The notes: generated by a model not told the origin, from the letters alone. A stretch of 64,000 nt of DNA from RPQJ01 sp963698735 (GCA_963698735.1 CAVOSA010000037.1:172527-236526); one strand, 5' to 3'. Numbered from the stretch's first letter, positions 34,013 to 42,904 are shown. Numbers and translations: made by a program.

Positions 34013-35767
34013 TTGAAATACCTGATAGAAAAGCTCGTGCAGGACGCTCTGGGCGCCCTGCCGGAAGAACTGCGTCCGCCAGGGCCGGCGACTGGCATCG
34101 TGGTCGAGCGCACGCGCGACTCGACCCACGGCGACTTTGCGACCAACGTGGCGCTGCAACTCGCCAAGGCGGCGAAGCGCAAGCCGCGCGACCTCGCGCA
34201 GGCTGTCGTCGACGCGCTGCCGGCGAGCGCGCTGGTCGCCCGTGTCGAGATCGCGGGACCGGGCTTCATCAACTTTTTCCTGGCGCCGGCAGCGTACCAG
34301 GCCGAACTGCTGCGGGTGGTCGACGGCGGACGCGGCTACGGCCGCTCGTCGCTGGGTGGCGGCAGGAAAGTCATGGTGGAGTTCGTCTCGGCGAACCCGA
34401 CCGGGCCGCTGCACGTCGGTCACGGCCGTCACGCAGCATTCGGCGCATCGCTGTCGAACATCCTCGACGCGGCGGGTTACAGCGTCTACCGCGAGTACTA
34501 CATCAACGACGCGGGACGGCAGATGGAAATCCTCGCCGCCAGCGTCTGGCTGCGCTACCTCGAGAGCTTCGGCGAGCAGTTCCCTTTCCCGTCGAACGGG
34601 TATCGCGGCGACTACATCCGGCCGATCGCCGACAAGCTGGTAGAGCGCGCCGGCCGCTCGCTGTTGCAGCCCGCAGCCGCGGTGTTCTCGAAACTGCCGC
34701 CGGATGCCCCGGTCGGCGACAAGGACCTGTACATCGACGCCGTCATCGAGCGCGCGAAGTCGCTGCTCGGCGCGGCCGGCTTTCGCCAGGCGTTCGACCT
34801 GGCCCTCGACGACATCCTGGCGGACATCCGCGACGACCTCGAAGAATTCGGCGTGCGCTACGACAGCTGGTTCAGCGAACGCAGCCTCGCCGACGACGGC
34901 GCGATCGATCACGCGCTCGACCTGCTGCGCAGGAACGGCGTCGTGTACGACAAGGAAGGCGCCGAGTGGTTTCGCGCCACCGACTTCGGCGACGAGAAAG
35001 ACCGCGTCGTCGTGCGCGAGAACGGCATCAGGACGTACTTCGCGTCGGACATCGCCTATCACCTGAACAAGCGCGAGCGCGGCTTCGAGCAGCTGATCGA
35101 CGTACTGGGTTCCGACCACCACGGTTACATCGCCCGCGTGCGCGCAGGTCTCGTGGCCATGGGGCAACCGGGTGATTGCCTCGACGTCCGGCTCATGCAG
35201 TTCGTCACGCTGTATCGCGGCGGCGAGAAGGTGCAGATGTCGACCCGCTCGGGCGAGTTCATCACGCTGCGCGAGCTGCGTCGCGAAGTCGGCAACGATG
35301 CCGCGCGTTTCTTCTACGTCCTGCGCAGCAACGACCAGCACCTCGACTTCGACATGCAGCTCGCGACGTCGCGTTCGAACGAGAACCCCGTGTACTACAT
35401 CCAGTATGCGCACGCGCGCGTCTGCAGCGTGCTGCGGCAGATGCGCGAGAAGGGCTTCGAGCACGACGAGGCGCGCGGACACGCCAGCCTCGACCGGCTG
35501 TCCGAGCCGCACGAGCAGGCCTTGCTCGCGACGATGAGCCGCTACCCGGAAGTGATCGAGATGGCGGCGCAGCAGCGGGCCCCTCATGCGCTGGTGCACT
35601 ACCTGCGGGAGCTGGCAACGGATTTCCATGCCTACTACAACGCGCACCAGTTCCTGGTCGCCGACGAATCAGTGCGTGATGCGCGGGTCACGCTGATCCG
35701 CGGCGTCCGCCAGGTCATCTGCAACGGGCTCTGCCTGCTCGGCGTGTCAGCGCCGGAGGCCATGTGA
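34013..35767 (+). CDS. argS: arginyl-tRNA synthetase
   Basis: Class I synthetase of 584 residues (Escherichia coli ArgS is 577) charging tRNA-Arg. The N-terminal Add-1 domain has THGDFATNVALQLAKAAKRKPRDLA; the HIGH-type motif is FVSANPTGPLHVGHGR near residue 135; the KMSK position reads KVQMSTRSGEFITL, and loss of the canonical motif is normal for many ArgS. The C-terminal anticodon-binding helices contain RSNENPVYYIQYAHAR. The start is a TTG at 34013, the only start that gives the usual N-terminus. A SPOR-domain gene follows, overlapping by one base. Confidence 0.95.
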   Translation: MKYLIEKLVQDALGALPEELRPPGPATGIVVERTRDSTHGDFATNVALQLAKAAKRKPRDLAQAVVDALPASALVARVEIAGPGFINFFLAPAAYQAELLRVVDGGRGYGRSSLGGGRKVMVEFVSANPTGPLHVGHGRHAAFGASLSNILDAAGYSVYREYYINDAGRQMEILAASVWLRYLESFGEQFPFPSNGYRGDYIRPIADKLVERAGRSLLQPAAAVFSKLPPDAPVGDKDLYIDAVIERAKSLLGAAGFRQAFDLALDDILADIRDDLEEFGVRYDSWFSERSLADDGAIDHALDLLRRNGVVYDKEGAEWFRATDFGDEKDRVVVRENGIRTYFASDIAYHLNKRERGFEQLIDVLGSDHHGYIARVRAGLVAMGQPGDCLDVRLMQFVTLYRGGEKVQMSTRSGEFITLRELRREVGNDAARFFYVLRSNDQHLDFDMQLATSRSNENPVYYIQYAHARVCSVLRQMREKGFEHDEARGHASLDRLSEPHEQALLATMSRYPEVIEMAAQQRAPHALVHYLRELATDFHAYYNAHQFLVADESVRDARVTLIRGVRQVICNGLCLLGVSAPEAM

Positions 35768-36387
35768 TGGCAGAGTCCCGGGGCAGCCGCACGCTCAACC
35801 GTGACTTCAAGGACGTCCGGCGCCATGCGCCTGGCGCTCCGGGTCAGCCGTTCAGCGGCTGGGGCGGCTTTGGCCTCGGGCTCGGCCTCGGGCTGTCCGT
35901 TGCGCTGGCCGTGCACCTGTACCACCGTAACCGCATGCCGGATGCAACCGAGCCCGTGCCTGCGGCTGTCAAGGCGCCGGCCTCCGCTGCCGCATCGGAC
36001 GATGGCGCCATCGGCGGCACTGGCGCAACGGCGGAACCGGATCTCGACTTCTACGACATGCTGCCCAAGCAGGAGGTGGAAGTGCCGGGCCAGCCGCCTC
36101 AGGCAGCCTCGACCAAGCCCAGGACGCCTTTGCCGACGGGCGATGCCGTGCTGCAGGCGGGATCGTTCAAGCAATCGACCGAAGCCGAGAAGATGCAGGC
36201 ACAGCTCGCGCTGGTGGGTATCGCGGCGAAAATCCAGCGCGCATCGGTCGACGACGAAACCTGGTACCGGGTGCGCATCGGCCCGATCGCGACAGTCGAG
36301 GAACTGCGCGTGATCCAGGCCAAGCTGCGTGAAGCCGAGATCACGGCAACGGCGGTGACCCCTGCCGAGGACTCACCGCTCCCCTGA
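35767..36387 (+). CDS. SPOR domain protein (FtsN-like)
   Basis: A 206-residue inner-membrane protein: a short basic cytoplasmic tail (SRTLNRDFKDVRRHAPG), one membrane helix (FGLGLGLGLSVALAVHLY), an Ala/Pro-rich periplasmic linker, and a C-terminal SPOR domain from about residue 125 (AVLQAGSFKQSTEAEKMQAQLALVGIAAKIQ … WYRVRIGPIATVEEL). SPOR domains bind denuded septal peptidoglycan, so a division role like FtsN is likely. It is coupled to argS (TGATG overlap). In many gammaproteobacteria hslVU follows this pair; here a PEP-CTERM gene follows on the opposite strand instead. Confidence 0.87.
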   Translation: MAESRGSRTLNRDFKDVRRHAPGAPGQPFSGWGGFGLGLGLGLSVALAVHLYHRNRMPDATEPVPAAVKAPASAAASDDGAIGGTGATAEPDLDFYDMLPKQEVEVPGQPPQAASTKPRTPLPTGDAVLQAGSFKQSTEAEKMQAQLALVGIAAKIQRASVDDETWYRVRIGPIATVEELRVIQAKLREAEITATAVTPAEDSPLP

Positions 36388-36428
36388 CGCGGACGCGGTT
36401 TGACCGCTCACCGGGAATGGCCGGGCCC

Positions 36429-36464
36429 AAAGAAAACGGGCCCCGATGTTTCCATCGGGGCCCG
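36429..36464 (-). terminator. rho-independent terminator of the PEP-CTERM gene
   Basis: Perfect 12-bp stem CGGGCCCCGATG (36437-36448) / CATCGGGGCCCG (36453-36464) with loop TTTC. On the minus strand it is followed by TTTTCTTT (36436-36429), so it terminates the gene ending at 36511. On the plus strand there is no T-run. Confidence 0.85.
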
Positions 36465-36510
36465 CGAGACTGCAGACCAGTGTCCTGGTTCTTGTAGTTC
36501 GTGGTTCTGG

Positions 36511-37075
36511 TTACTTCGAGCTGCGGCGACGTGCGAGGCCAAGGCCCAGCAGGCTCAGGCCGAACAGCGCGAGCGAACCCGGCTCCGGCACCGCATTCGG
36601 CGTCTCGGTCACGAACCGGCTGACCGACGGACCCGTCGGCTGGCTCGATTCGGCGGCCTTCTCGTTGCCCGAGGGGGACGCGACGAAGACCGGAGCCGAG
36701 GCGGCGATCACGGCCGCAGCAGCACTGTTACCGCTGGTGTCGCCGCTGGACGCCGGCACCGAGGGCTTGCTGATTTCTTCAGTGACGACCGCAGCCGTGG
36801 TGCACTGCGACTTGTAGGCAGACGCGAAGCTGGCACGCTTGCTTGCGCTCTTGCCCTTGTTCATCTTGCGCGCGAGCTTGGCGCACGCCTTCGCCTTCTT
36901 GCGCTGTTGCCTTGATCTGCTGCTTGCTCAGCGTCGCGGAAGTTGCCGAACTGGCCGACGTCAACGTCGAGGCCGACGACGAGCTGGACGACATCGTGAC
37001 GGCGTTGGCGGTGCCCGCCGCGAAAGTGAGCGCGGCAACGCAGGGCAGGACCGCAAATTTGATGATGTTCTTCAT
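36511..37075 (-). pseudogene. PEP-CTERM sorting-domain protein, frameshifted
   Basis: The signal peptide MKNIIKFAVLPCVAALTFAA starts at ATG 37075 (cleavage after TANA), followed by a Ser/Thr-rich stretch ending in SKQQIK. At about 36910-36911 one extra G (two C residues on the plus strand) shifts the frame; removing it restores SKQQIKQQRKKAKACAKL and joins smoothly to a downstream frame ending VPEPGSLALFGLSLLGLGLA followed by RRRSSK, the PEP-CTERM signal (Pro-Glu-Pro, membrane helix, Arg cluster) recognised by exosortase. The restored product would have 187 residues. PEP-CTERM proteins are exported and processed in exopolysaccharide-forming bacteria. A sigma-54 promoter and an own terminator flank it, so the break is recent or a sequencing error. 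Confidence 0.82.
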
Positions 37076-37603
37076 GTTCAAGCCGTTCCTTGTTGCAGAG
37101 ACATTGAGCCATGGGTGGCTCGCGTAGAAGTTAATGCAACGCGTGTGCCAACTTATGTTCTCTTTTATTTTCAATGACTTAGATTATTCAACTGCTCTTG
37201 ACGCAGGGGAATTGGAAAGTCATCCGGCAATCGGCTGCGGACGCGCGCAGCACAAACCTCCCGGGATCGACGTCACCGACTGATGCCGCGACGGCGTAAA
37301 GCGAACATGCGAGCCGCTTCTGACCTGATTTGGCGCAAATCCGGGACACGCTTTCCATGAGGCACCCGGGTGGCCGGTCGTTACCGGTTTGTAAGATTTG
37401 CCGACAGTCGCTGCAGCGCCGCGATTGTTCCTGCCGCCAACGCCGCATTAGCCCGGTGGGAGCCAGCACCCAGACCGCGCCCTGATGCGTCCTTGCTCCA
37501 GCTTCTTCATGGCAGCTTGCCTTGCTGCGTACCGTCCGGTGCCGGCTCCCGGAGACATCCTCGGCCCGTTGGGACGCAGGTTCGCCCGCCATTTCCGGCG
37601 CGA
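37076..37603. other. gene-free region upstream of the PEP-CTERM gene
   Basis: Holds the sigma-54 promoter at 37136-37150 and, behind it, an AT-rich tract (about 37150-37200) that would suit an IHF or activator site. The rest up to the comM stop at 37604 shows no credible gene on either strand; a 139-codon minus-strand frame (37188-37607) has no start signal or family likeness and is rejected. Confidence 0.6.
37136..37150 (-). promoter_or_regulatory. sigma-54 (RpoN) promoter of the PEP-CTERM gene
   Basis: Read on the minus strand: TTGGCAC, spacer ACGCG, TTGCATT; the -24 element TGGCAC is at 37150-37145 and the -12 element TTGC at 37139-37136, with exact spacing. The start point should be near 37125, giving a leader of about 50 bases to ATG 37075. 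PEP-CTERM genes are known to be controlled by sigma-54 with the PrsK/PrsR system in several lineages. Confidence 0.8.
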
Positions 37604-39151
37604 TCACGTAGAAACCGTGTTCGCCGCCACCGCGTCGCCAGCGCGGCGATCGAGCTGCCGCAGCATGATGGCCTCGGCGACGTGCTCGACACGCACGCAG
37701 GGGCTTTGAGCCAGGTCCGCGATGGTGCGGGCGACCCGCAGTACCCGGTGATAGGCGCGCGCGGAGAGGTCCAGCTGCCGCATTGCGCGGGCCAGCACCT
37801 CGAGGGCCTGCGGATCGGCGGCGCAGGCCGCCGCCAGGTCATTGCCCTCGAGCCGGGCATTGGTGCGGGACTGGCGCTGCAACTGCCGTGATCGCGCGGC
37901 CGCGACCCGCTCCGCCACGGCTGCGGAGCTTTCCGGGCGGGCGTCGTCCGCGATTTCCTCGAGCGCGACCCGCCCCACCTCGACGTGCAGGTCGATGCGA
38001 TCGAGCAGCGGGCCGGATACGCGACTGCGATACGCGGTGACCCGTTCGGGAGGACAGCGGCAGCGGCCGCGCGTGTCCCCGAGGTGGCCGCAGGGACATG
38101 GGTTCATCGCGGCCACGAGCTGGAACCGCGCCGGGAACTCGGCCTGCCGCGCCGCGCGCGAGATCACGATGTGCCCGCTTTCGAGCGGCTCGCGCAGGAC
38201 TTCGAGCACGGCACGGTCGAACTCGGGCAACTCGTCGAGGAAGAGCACGCCATGGTGGGCCAGCGAAATCTCGCCAGGCCGGGGACGGCCGCCACCTCCG
38301 ACCAGCGCCGCCGCGGACGCGGTGTGGTGCGGCGCGCGAAAAGGCCGCCGTCGCCAGCCGTCCAGCCGGAAACCCTGCAGCGAGAGCGAGCGGATCGCCG
38401 CGACCTGGATGGCCTCGTCCTCGTCGAGGTCGGGCAGCAACCCGGGCAGGCGTTGCGCGAGCATGCTCTTGCCGCTGCCCGGCGGACCGATCAACAGCAG
38501 GCTGTGCTCGCCGGCAGCCGCGATCTCGAGCGCCCGGCGTGCACCGGGCTGGCCTTTGACGTCGCCGAGGTCCGGGCCGCGTTGGCCGGATGCAGTCATC
38601 CTGGTCAGCGCGAGGTTGCGAGCCTCCAGCGCGAGCGCCTGCTGCCCCGCGGCGTGACGGCAGACGTCACGGAGGTGCGCCGCGACGTGGACGCGAAGGT
38701 CACGCGCGAGCGCAGCCTCCGCGCCATTCGTCGAGGGCACGATCATGGCGTGACCCGCGCGTTCCGCCTGCAGCGCGCTCGGCAGCAGGCCACGCGTCCC
38801 GTGCAGGTCGCCGCCGAGCGACAGCTCGCCGTACAACTCGACACCGGTGAAAGGCCCGGGCGGCAACTGCCCGGACGCGACGAGGATGCCGACGGCAATG
38901 GCCAGGTCGAACCTGCCTCCTTCCTTGGGCAGGTCCGCGGGCGCAAGGTTGACCGTCACGCGACCGGCCGGAAACTCGTAGCCGCAATTGGCCAGCGCGG
39001 CACGGACGCGGTCCTTGCTTTCCTTGACGGCGGTTTCGAGCAGTCCGACGACGGAGAACGCGGGCAGCCCCGCGCCCACATCGACTTCGACGCGCACCAG
39101 CGGCGCCTCCAGGCCCTGTGGCGTGCGACTCAGGAGGGTGGCGAGCGTCAT
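37604..39151 (-). CDS. comM: YifB/ComM family Mg-chelatase-like AAA+ ATPase
   Basis: A 515-residue hexameric helicase that promotes branch migration during natural transformation. The N-terminal Lon-like domain begins MTLATLLSRTPQGLEAPLVRVE; the AAA+ module has Walker A IGPPGSGKSMLAQRLPG (about 225-240), Walker B VLFLDELPEF, and the zinc-binding insertion NPCPCGHLGDTRGRCRC. The C-terminal Mg-chelatase-like domain follows (SGPLLDRIDLHVEV). Length equals the family norm. It is divergent from cysB across 94 bases and ends in a gene-free region. Confidence 0.94.
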   Translation of the reverse strand: MTLATLLSRTPQGLEAPLVRVEVDVGAGLPAFSVVGLLETAVKESKDRVRAALANCGYEFPAGRVTVNLAPADLPKEGGRFDLAIAVGILVASGQLPPGPFTGVELYGELSLGGDLHGTRGLLPSALQAERAGHAMIVPSTNGAEAALARDLRVHVAAHLRDVCRHAAGQQALALEARNLALTRMTASGQRGPDLGDVKGQPGARRALEIAAAGEHSLLLIGPPGSGKSMLAQRLPGLLPDLDEDEAIQVAAIRSLSLQGFRLDGWRRRPFRAPHHTASAAALVGGGGRPRPGEISLAHHGVLFLDELPEFDRAVLEVLREPLESGHIVISRAARQAEFPARFQLVAAMNPCPCGHLGDTRGRCRCPPERVTAYRSRVSGPLLDRIDLHVEVGRVALEEIADDARPESSAAVAERVAAARSRQLQRQSRTNARLEGNDLAAACAADPQALEVLARAMRQLDLSARAYHRVLRVARTIADLAQSPCVRVEHVAEAIMLRQLDRRAGDAVAANTVST

Positions 39152-39245
39152 GCGGATTCAACTGCGACCAACGGTGCTGTCGATATGCCGCGACGGCATG
39201 GCGCGCTCAAGCTGCGAATCGTTCCCTTTCGCATAGAATGCCGGG

Positions 39246-40223
39246 ATGAAACTGCACCAGTTGCGCTACCTCGCCGCGGTTGCCCAGACCGGCCTCAACA
39301 TCACGGCCGCCGCGGAGAAACTGCACACGTCGCAACCGGGCGTGAGCAAGCAGATCAAGCTGCTCGAGGACGAACTCGGCTTCCAGATCTTCGTGCGCGA
39401 CGGCCGCAACCTCACTCGAGTGACGCCAGCGGGCCAGCAGGTCATCGACCGCGCGGTGAAGATCCTGCGCGAAGTGCAGAACATCAAGCGGTTGTCGGAC
39501 GACCTCAAGGACGAGGAGCGCGGATCGCTCTCGATCGCCACCACGCACACGCAGGCGCGCTACGTGCTGCCCGCCGTCATCAAGCAGTTTCGCGAACAGT
39601 ACCCGGAAGTGCGCCTGCACCTGCACCAGGGCACCTCCGAACAGATCGCGGAGATGGCGGCGCTCGACCGCATCGATTTCGCCATTGCCACGGGCTCTGA
39701 GTCCCTCTTCGACGGCTACACGCTGCTGCCGTGCTACCGCTGGCACCGGCACGTCGTCGTGCCGCGCAACCATCCGCTCGCACGTCTGAAGAAAGGCCTG
39801 ACGCTCAAGCAGCTCGCGTCGTATCCGATCGTGACGTACGTCTTCAGCTTCACGGGGCCGTCCTCGCTGCACGGCATCTTCGCGAAGGAGGGCCTGGTGC
39901 CGAACGTCGTGCTGACCGCCCGCGACGCCGACGTCATCAAGACCTACGTGCGGCTCGGGCTCGGCGTGGGCATCGTCGCCAGCATGGCGGTCGAGCAGAA
40001 GGACGACGAGGACCTCGTCCACATCGACACGTCGGACCTCTTCCCGGCACACACCACGTGGGTCGGCTTCCGCCGCGGCGGTCTGCTGCGCAAGTACCAG
40101 CTCGACTTCATCCAGCTCTTCGCGCCGCACCTCACGCGCCGTCTCATCGAACGCGCGGCCGGTGCCTCGACGCAAGCCGACGTCGAGCAGCTCACCGCGG
40201 GGCTGGAACTGCCGCTGCGCTGA
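39246..40223 (+). CDS. cysB: CysB-type LysR regulator of sulfur assimilation
   Basis: A 325-residue LysR regulator matching CysB (Escherichia coli 324). The winged helix starts MKLHQLRYLAAVAQTGLNITAAAEKLHTSQPGVSKQIKLLEDELG, the typical CysB N-terminus, and the effector domain has SIATTHTQARYVLP and RDADVIKTYVRLGLGVGI. CysB activates sulfate uptake and cysteine genes with O- or N-acetylserine as inducer. The sulfate porin and binding-protein genes follow 198 bases downstream, and the cysATW operon lies 10 kb away, so these are likely targets. Confidence 0.92.
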   Translation: MKLHQLRYLAAVAQTGLNITAAAEKLHTSQPGVSKQIKLLEDELGFQIFVRDGRNLTRVTPAGQQVIDRAVKILREVQNIKRLSDDLKDEERGSLSIATTHTQARYVLPAVIKQFREQYPEVRLHLHQGTSEQIAEMAALDRIDFAIATGSESLFDGYTLLPCYRWHRHVVVPRNHPLARLKKGLTLKQLASYPIVTYVFSFTGPSSLHGIFAKEGLVPNVVLTARDADVIKTYVRLGLGVGIVASMAVEQKDDEDLVHIDTSDLFPAHTTWVGFRRGGLLRKYQLDFIQLFAPHLTRRLIERAAGASTQADVEQLTAGLELPLR

Positions 40224-40244
40224 CGTTCGGAGCCCTCACCCCAG

Positions 40245-40267
40245 CCTCTCCCGCTACGCGGGAGATG
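40245..40267. repeat. GAGAGGG-type palindromic repeat, copy 3 (degenerate)
   Basis: Preceded by CCCTCACCCCAG like the other copies; the stem is TCTCCCGC (40247-40254) with GCGGGAGA (40258-40265) and loop TAC, with one mismatch then a further C-G pair. It lies just after cysB. Confidence 0.7.
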
Positions 40268-40420
40268 GAGTACCGACCGTGAATGGCGTCCGGCGCGCCG
40301 TCGTCGCGTCATGGCGTCAGCGCCAGTGGTTCTGCATTGTCACCATTTCCTAACCGGCATTCGACTGACGGTGTAACCGCCGCTTCCTAGCATCACTCCC
40401 AACCTTTCCAGGGAGAGCGA

Positions 40421-41830
40421 GTGATGAATTCCTTTCGTTCGAGACACGGGGCCCTTGCAGCTGCCGTGACCGCAGCGCTGCTGCCGGCGATCGCGCAGGC
40501 CGACCCGACCAGCGAGGAACTGCTGCAGAAGATCGAGGAGCTCAGCCAGAAGGTGCTGGTGCTCGAACGCAAGCTCGAGGTGCAGGACGAGGCGACCAAG
40601 GCAGCGGTCACCACCGCGCCCGTGGTCAAGGCCAGCCCGCGTGGCTTCAGCATCGCCTCGGCGGACAGCCAGAACCAGATCAAGCTGCGCGGCGTGTTGC
40701 ACGTCGACGGCCGCTTCTTCGAAAGCGAGGACCCGGAAGGCCTGAAGGACACCTGGCAGGCCACGCGCGTGCGACCCATCGTCGAAGGCACGCTGGGCGG
40801 CATCTACGACTTCCGCTTCACGCCAGACTTCGGCCAGGGCCGCACGGTCATCCAGGACGCTTACGTCACTGCGCGCTTCAAGCCCGCGTTCCAGGTGACT
40901 GCGGGCAAGTTCAAGGCTCCGGTCGGCCTCGAGCGGCTGCAGTCGGCCAACGACATCCGCTTCGTCGCGCGCGCATTTCCCACCTCGCTCGCGCCCAACC
41001 GCGACATCGGCCTGCAGGTCGGGGGAAATGTGCTGGGCGATCGCGTCAATTACGCCGTGGCCTGGGGCAACGGGTCGAACGACGGCAGCAGCAGCGAAAC
41101 GTTCGCGGACGTCGACGTCAACGACGACAAGGAATGGTCGGGGCGCGTGTTCGCCCTGCCGTTCGGTGAAAGCGAGAACTTCGCGCTGCGCGGCCTCGGC
41201 CTCGGCATCGCCGGCACCTACACGTCGCAGACAGGCACGTCGGCCCAGACGCTGCTGCCAACCTACCGCACGCCGGCACAGTCCCCGTTCTTCCGCTTCC
41301 GCACGGGCACGACGCCCACGCTGGCCGACGGCGAGCGCACGCGCATCGCGCCGCAGTTCTACTACTACGTCGGACGCTTCGGCCTGCTGGGCGAGTACAC
41401 GACGGTGTCGCAGGACGTGTCGCGCCGGATCTCGGCCACGAGCCTGCGTGAGGATTCGCTCGACACGACCGCCTGGCAGCTGCAGGCGGCCTGGTTCCTG
41501 ACCGGTGAGGAGGAGAGCTTCCGTGGTTTCAAGCCGAACAACGTTTTCTCGCTGGCCAACAATACCTGGGGCGCTTTCGAGCTGGTCGCGCGCTACCATG
41601 AACTCGACCCCGACGACGATGCCTTCGTGGGCGGCGCGGCCTCTTTCGCGGATCCAGCCGTCTCAGCCCGCAAAGCCACGGCGTACGGCCTGGGGCTCAA
41701 CTGGTACCTCAACGAAAACCTGAAGTGGGTGATCAATTACGAGCAGACCAGCTTCGACGGCGGCGCACCGGCTGGCGCGGACAGGGACGACGAGAAGGTG
41801 TTCCTGACCCGCTTCGCGCTCGGATTCTGA
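40421..41830 (+). CDS. OprP/OprO-type outer-membrane porin
   Basis: A 469-residue outer-membrane protein: signal peptide (…AAAVTAALLPAIAQADP), a short coiled coil (EELLQKIEELSQKVLVLERKLEVQ) typical of trimeric OprP-like porins, then a barrel with alternating strands ending in a C-terminal Phe (LTRFALGF). Signature stretches are GVLHVDGRFFESEDPEGL and TAGKFKAPVGLERLQSANDIRFV. OprP itself takes up phosphate, but the gene is followed after 14 bases by a sulfate-binding protein gene, so here it probably admits sulfate or a related oxyanion. That specificity is inference from the operon. Confidence 0.87.
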   Translation: MMNSFRSRHGALAAAVTAALLPAIAQADPTSEELLQKIEELSQKVLVLERKLEVQDEATKAAVTTAPVVKASPRGFSIASADSQNQIKLRGVLHVDGRFFESEDPEGLKDTWQATRVRPIVEGTLGGIYDFRFTPDFGQGRTVIQDAYVTARFKPAFQVTAGKFKAPVGLERLQSANDIRFVARAFPTSLAPNRDIGLQVGGNVLGDRVNYAVAWGNGSNDGSSSETFADVDVNDDKEWSGRVFALPFGESENFALRGLGLGIAGTYTSQTGTSAQTLLPTYRTPAQSPFFRFRTGTTPTLADGERTRIAPQFYYYVGRFGLLGEYTTVSQDVSRRISATSLREDSLDTTAWQLQAAWFLTGEEESFRGFKPNNVFSLANNTWGAFELVARYHELDPDDDAFVGGAASFADPAVSARKATAYGLGLNWYLNENLKWVINYEQTSFDGGAPAGADRDDEKVFLTRFALGF

Positions 41831-41844
41831 ACGGAGGACGGAAC

Positions 41845-42861
41845 ATGTCGATCGATCGATTCTTGAAGGCTCTCGCCACCTCGGCGCTCGTCGCTGCGAC
41901 GCTGCTGGCAGGACCCGCGCTGCGCGCCGAAACCACGACGCTGCTGAACGTGTCCTACGACCCGACGCGCGAGCTGTACGACGACTACAACAAGGCATTC
42001 GCTCAGTACTGGAAGACGAAGACGGGCAAGGACATTGCGATCCGCCAGTCGCACGGCGGCTCCGGCAAGCAGGCGCGCACCGTCATCGACGGCCTGCCCG
42101 CGGACGTCGTCACGCTGGCGCTGGCCTACGACATCGATGCGCTCGCGACGCAGGGCAAGCTGCTGCCCGCCAACTGGCAGTCGCGCCTGCCGCACAACAG
42201 CTCACCCTACACCTCGACGATCGTGTTCCTCGTGCGCAAGGGTAACCCCAAGCAGATCAAGGACTGGGCCGACCTGGCGAAGCCGGGCATCGCCGTGATT
42301 ACGCCGAATCCGAAAACCTCGGGGGGCGCGCGCTGGAATTACCTCGCGGCCTGGGCATGGGCGCTGAAGCAGCCGGGCGGAAGCGCTGCCTCAGCCGAGG
42401 ACTTCATCGGCAAGTTGTACAAGAACGTTCCGGTGCTCGACACGGGCGCACGCGGCTCGCTCACGACATTCGCGCAGCGCGGCATCGGCGACGTCATGAT
42501 CTCCTGGGAAAACGAGGCGTTCCTGGCGACGAAGCAGCTAGGCAAGGACAAGTTCGAGGTCGTCGTGCCGTCGCTCAGCATCCTCGCCGAGCCGCCGGTC
42601 GCGGTCGTCGACAAGGTGGCGATCCGTCGCGGCACCACGACCGAGGCGCGCGCCTACCTCGAATACCTGTATTCGAAGGAAGGTCAGGAAATCGTCGCGA
42701 AGCACTATTACCGCCCGCGCGACCCGGCAATCGCTGCGAAATACGCGAGCACCTTCCCCAAGATCAACCTGGTCACCATCGCCGACTTCGGCGGCTGGGC
42801 CAAGGCGCAGGCCACGCACTTCGCGGACGGCGGCACGTTCGACAGGATCTACGCACGCTGA
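41845..42861 (+). CDS. sbp: sulfate ABC transporter substrate-binding protein, copy 1
   Basis: A periplasmic sulfate/thiosulfate-binding protein of 338 residues with a signal peptide (LAGPALRAE). Signatures of Sbp/CysP are LLNVSYDPTRELYDDYNKAF, QSHGGSGKQARTVIDGLPADVVTLALAYDIDAL, and SPYTSTIVFLVRKGNPK. The ATG at 41845 follows a strong ribosome site (GGAGGACGG). It is 14 bases from the porin gene and about 100 bases from a second, closely similar gene. It would deliver sulfate to the CysT-CysW permease encoded on the other strand near 50-51.6 kb. Confidence 0.94.
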   Translation: MSIDRFLKALATSALVAATLLAGPALRAETTTLLNVSYDPTRELYDDYNKAFAQYWKTKTGKDIAIRQSHGGSGKQARTVIDGLPADVVTLALAYDIDALATQGKLLPANWQSRLPHNSSPYTSTIVFLVRKGNPKQIKDWADLAKPGIAVITPNPKTSGGARWNYLAAWAWALKQPGGSAASAEDFIGKLYKNVPVLDTGARGSLTTFAQRGIGDVMISWENEAFLATKQLGKDKFEVVVPSLSILAEPPVAVVDKVAIRRGTTTEARAYLEYLYSKEGQEIVAKHYYRPRDPAIAAKYASTFPKINLVTIADFGGWAKAQATHFADGGTFDRIYAR

Positions 42862-42882
42862 TCCCCTCGAGGGAGTGTCGGC

Positions 42883-42904
42883 GGCGACTCACGGAAGAGT
42901 CGCC
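42883..42904. other. intercistronic hairpin between the two sbp genes
   Basis: Stem GGCGACTC / GAGTCGCC with loop ACGGAA, no T-run. It lies in the 96-base gap between sbp copy 1 and copy 2 and could set their relative expression by mRNA stabilisation or partial termination. Confidence 0.6.

Noticed and set aside
37188..37607. 139-codon minus-strand frame
   Set aside because: No ribosome site, signal or family likeness, and it overlaps the end of comM; treated as noncoding.
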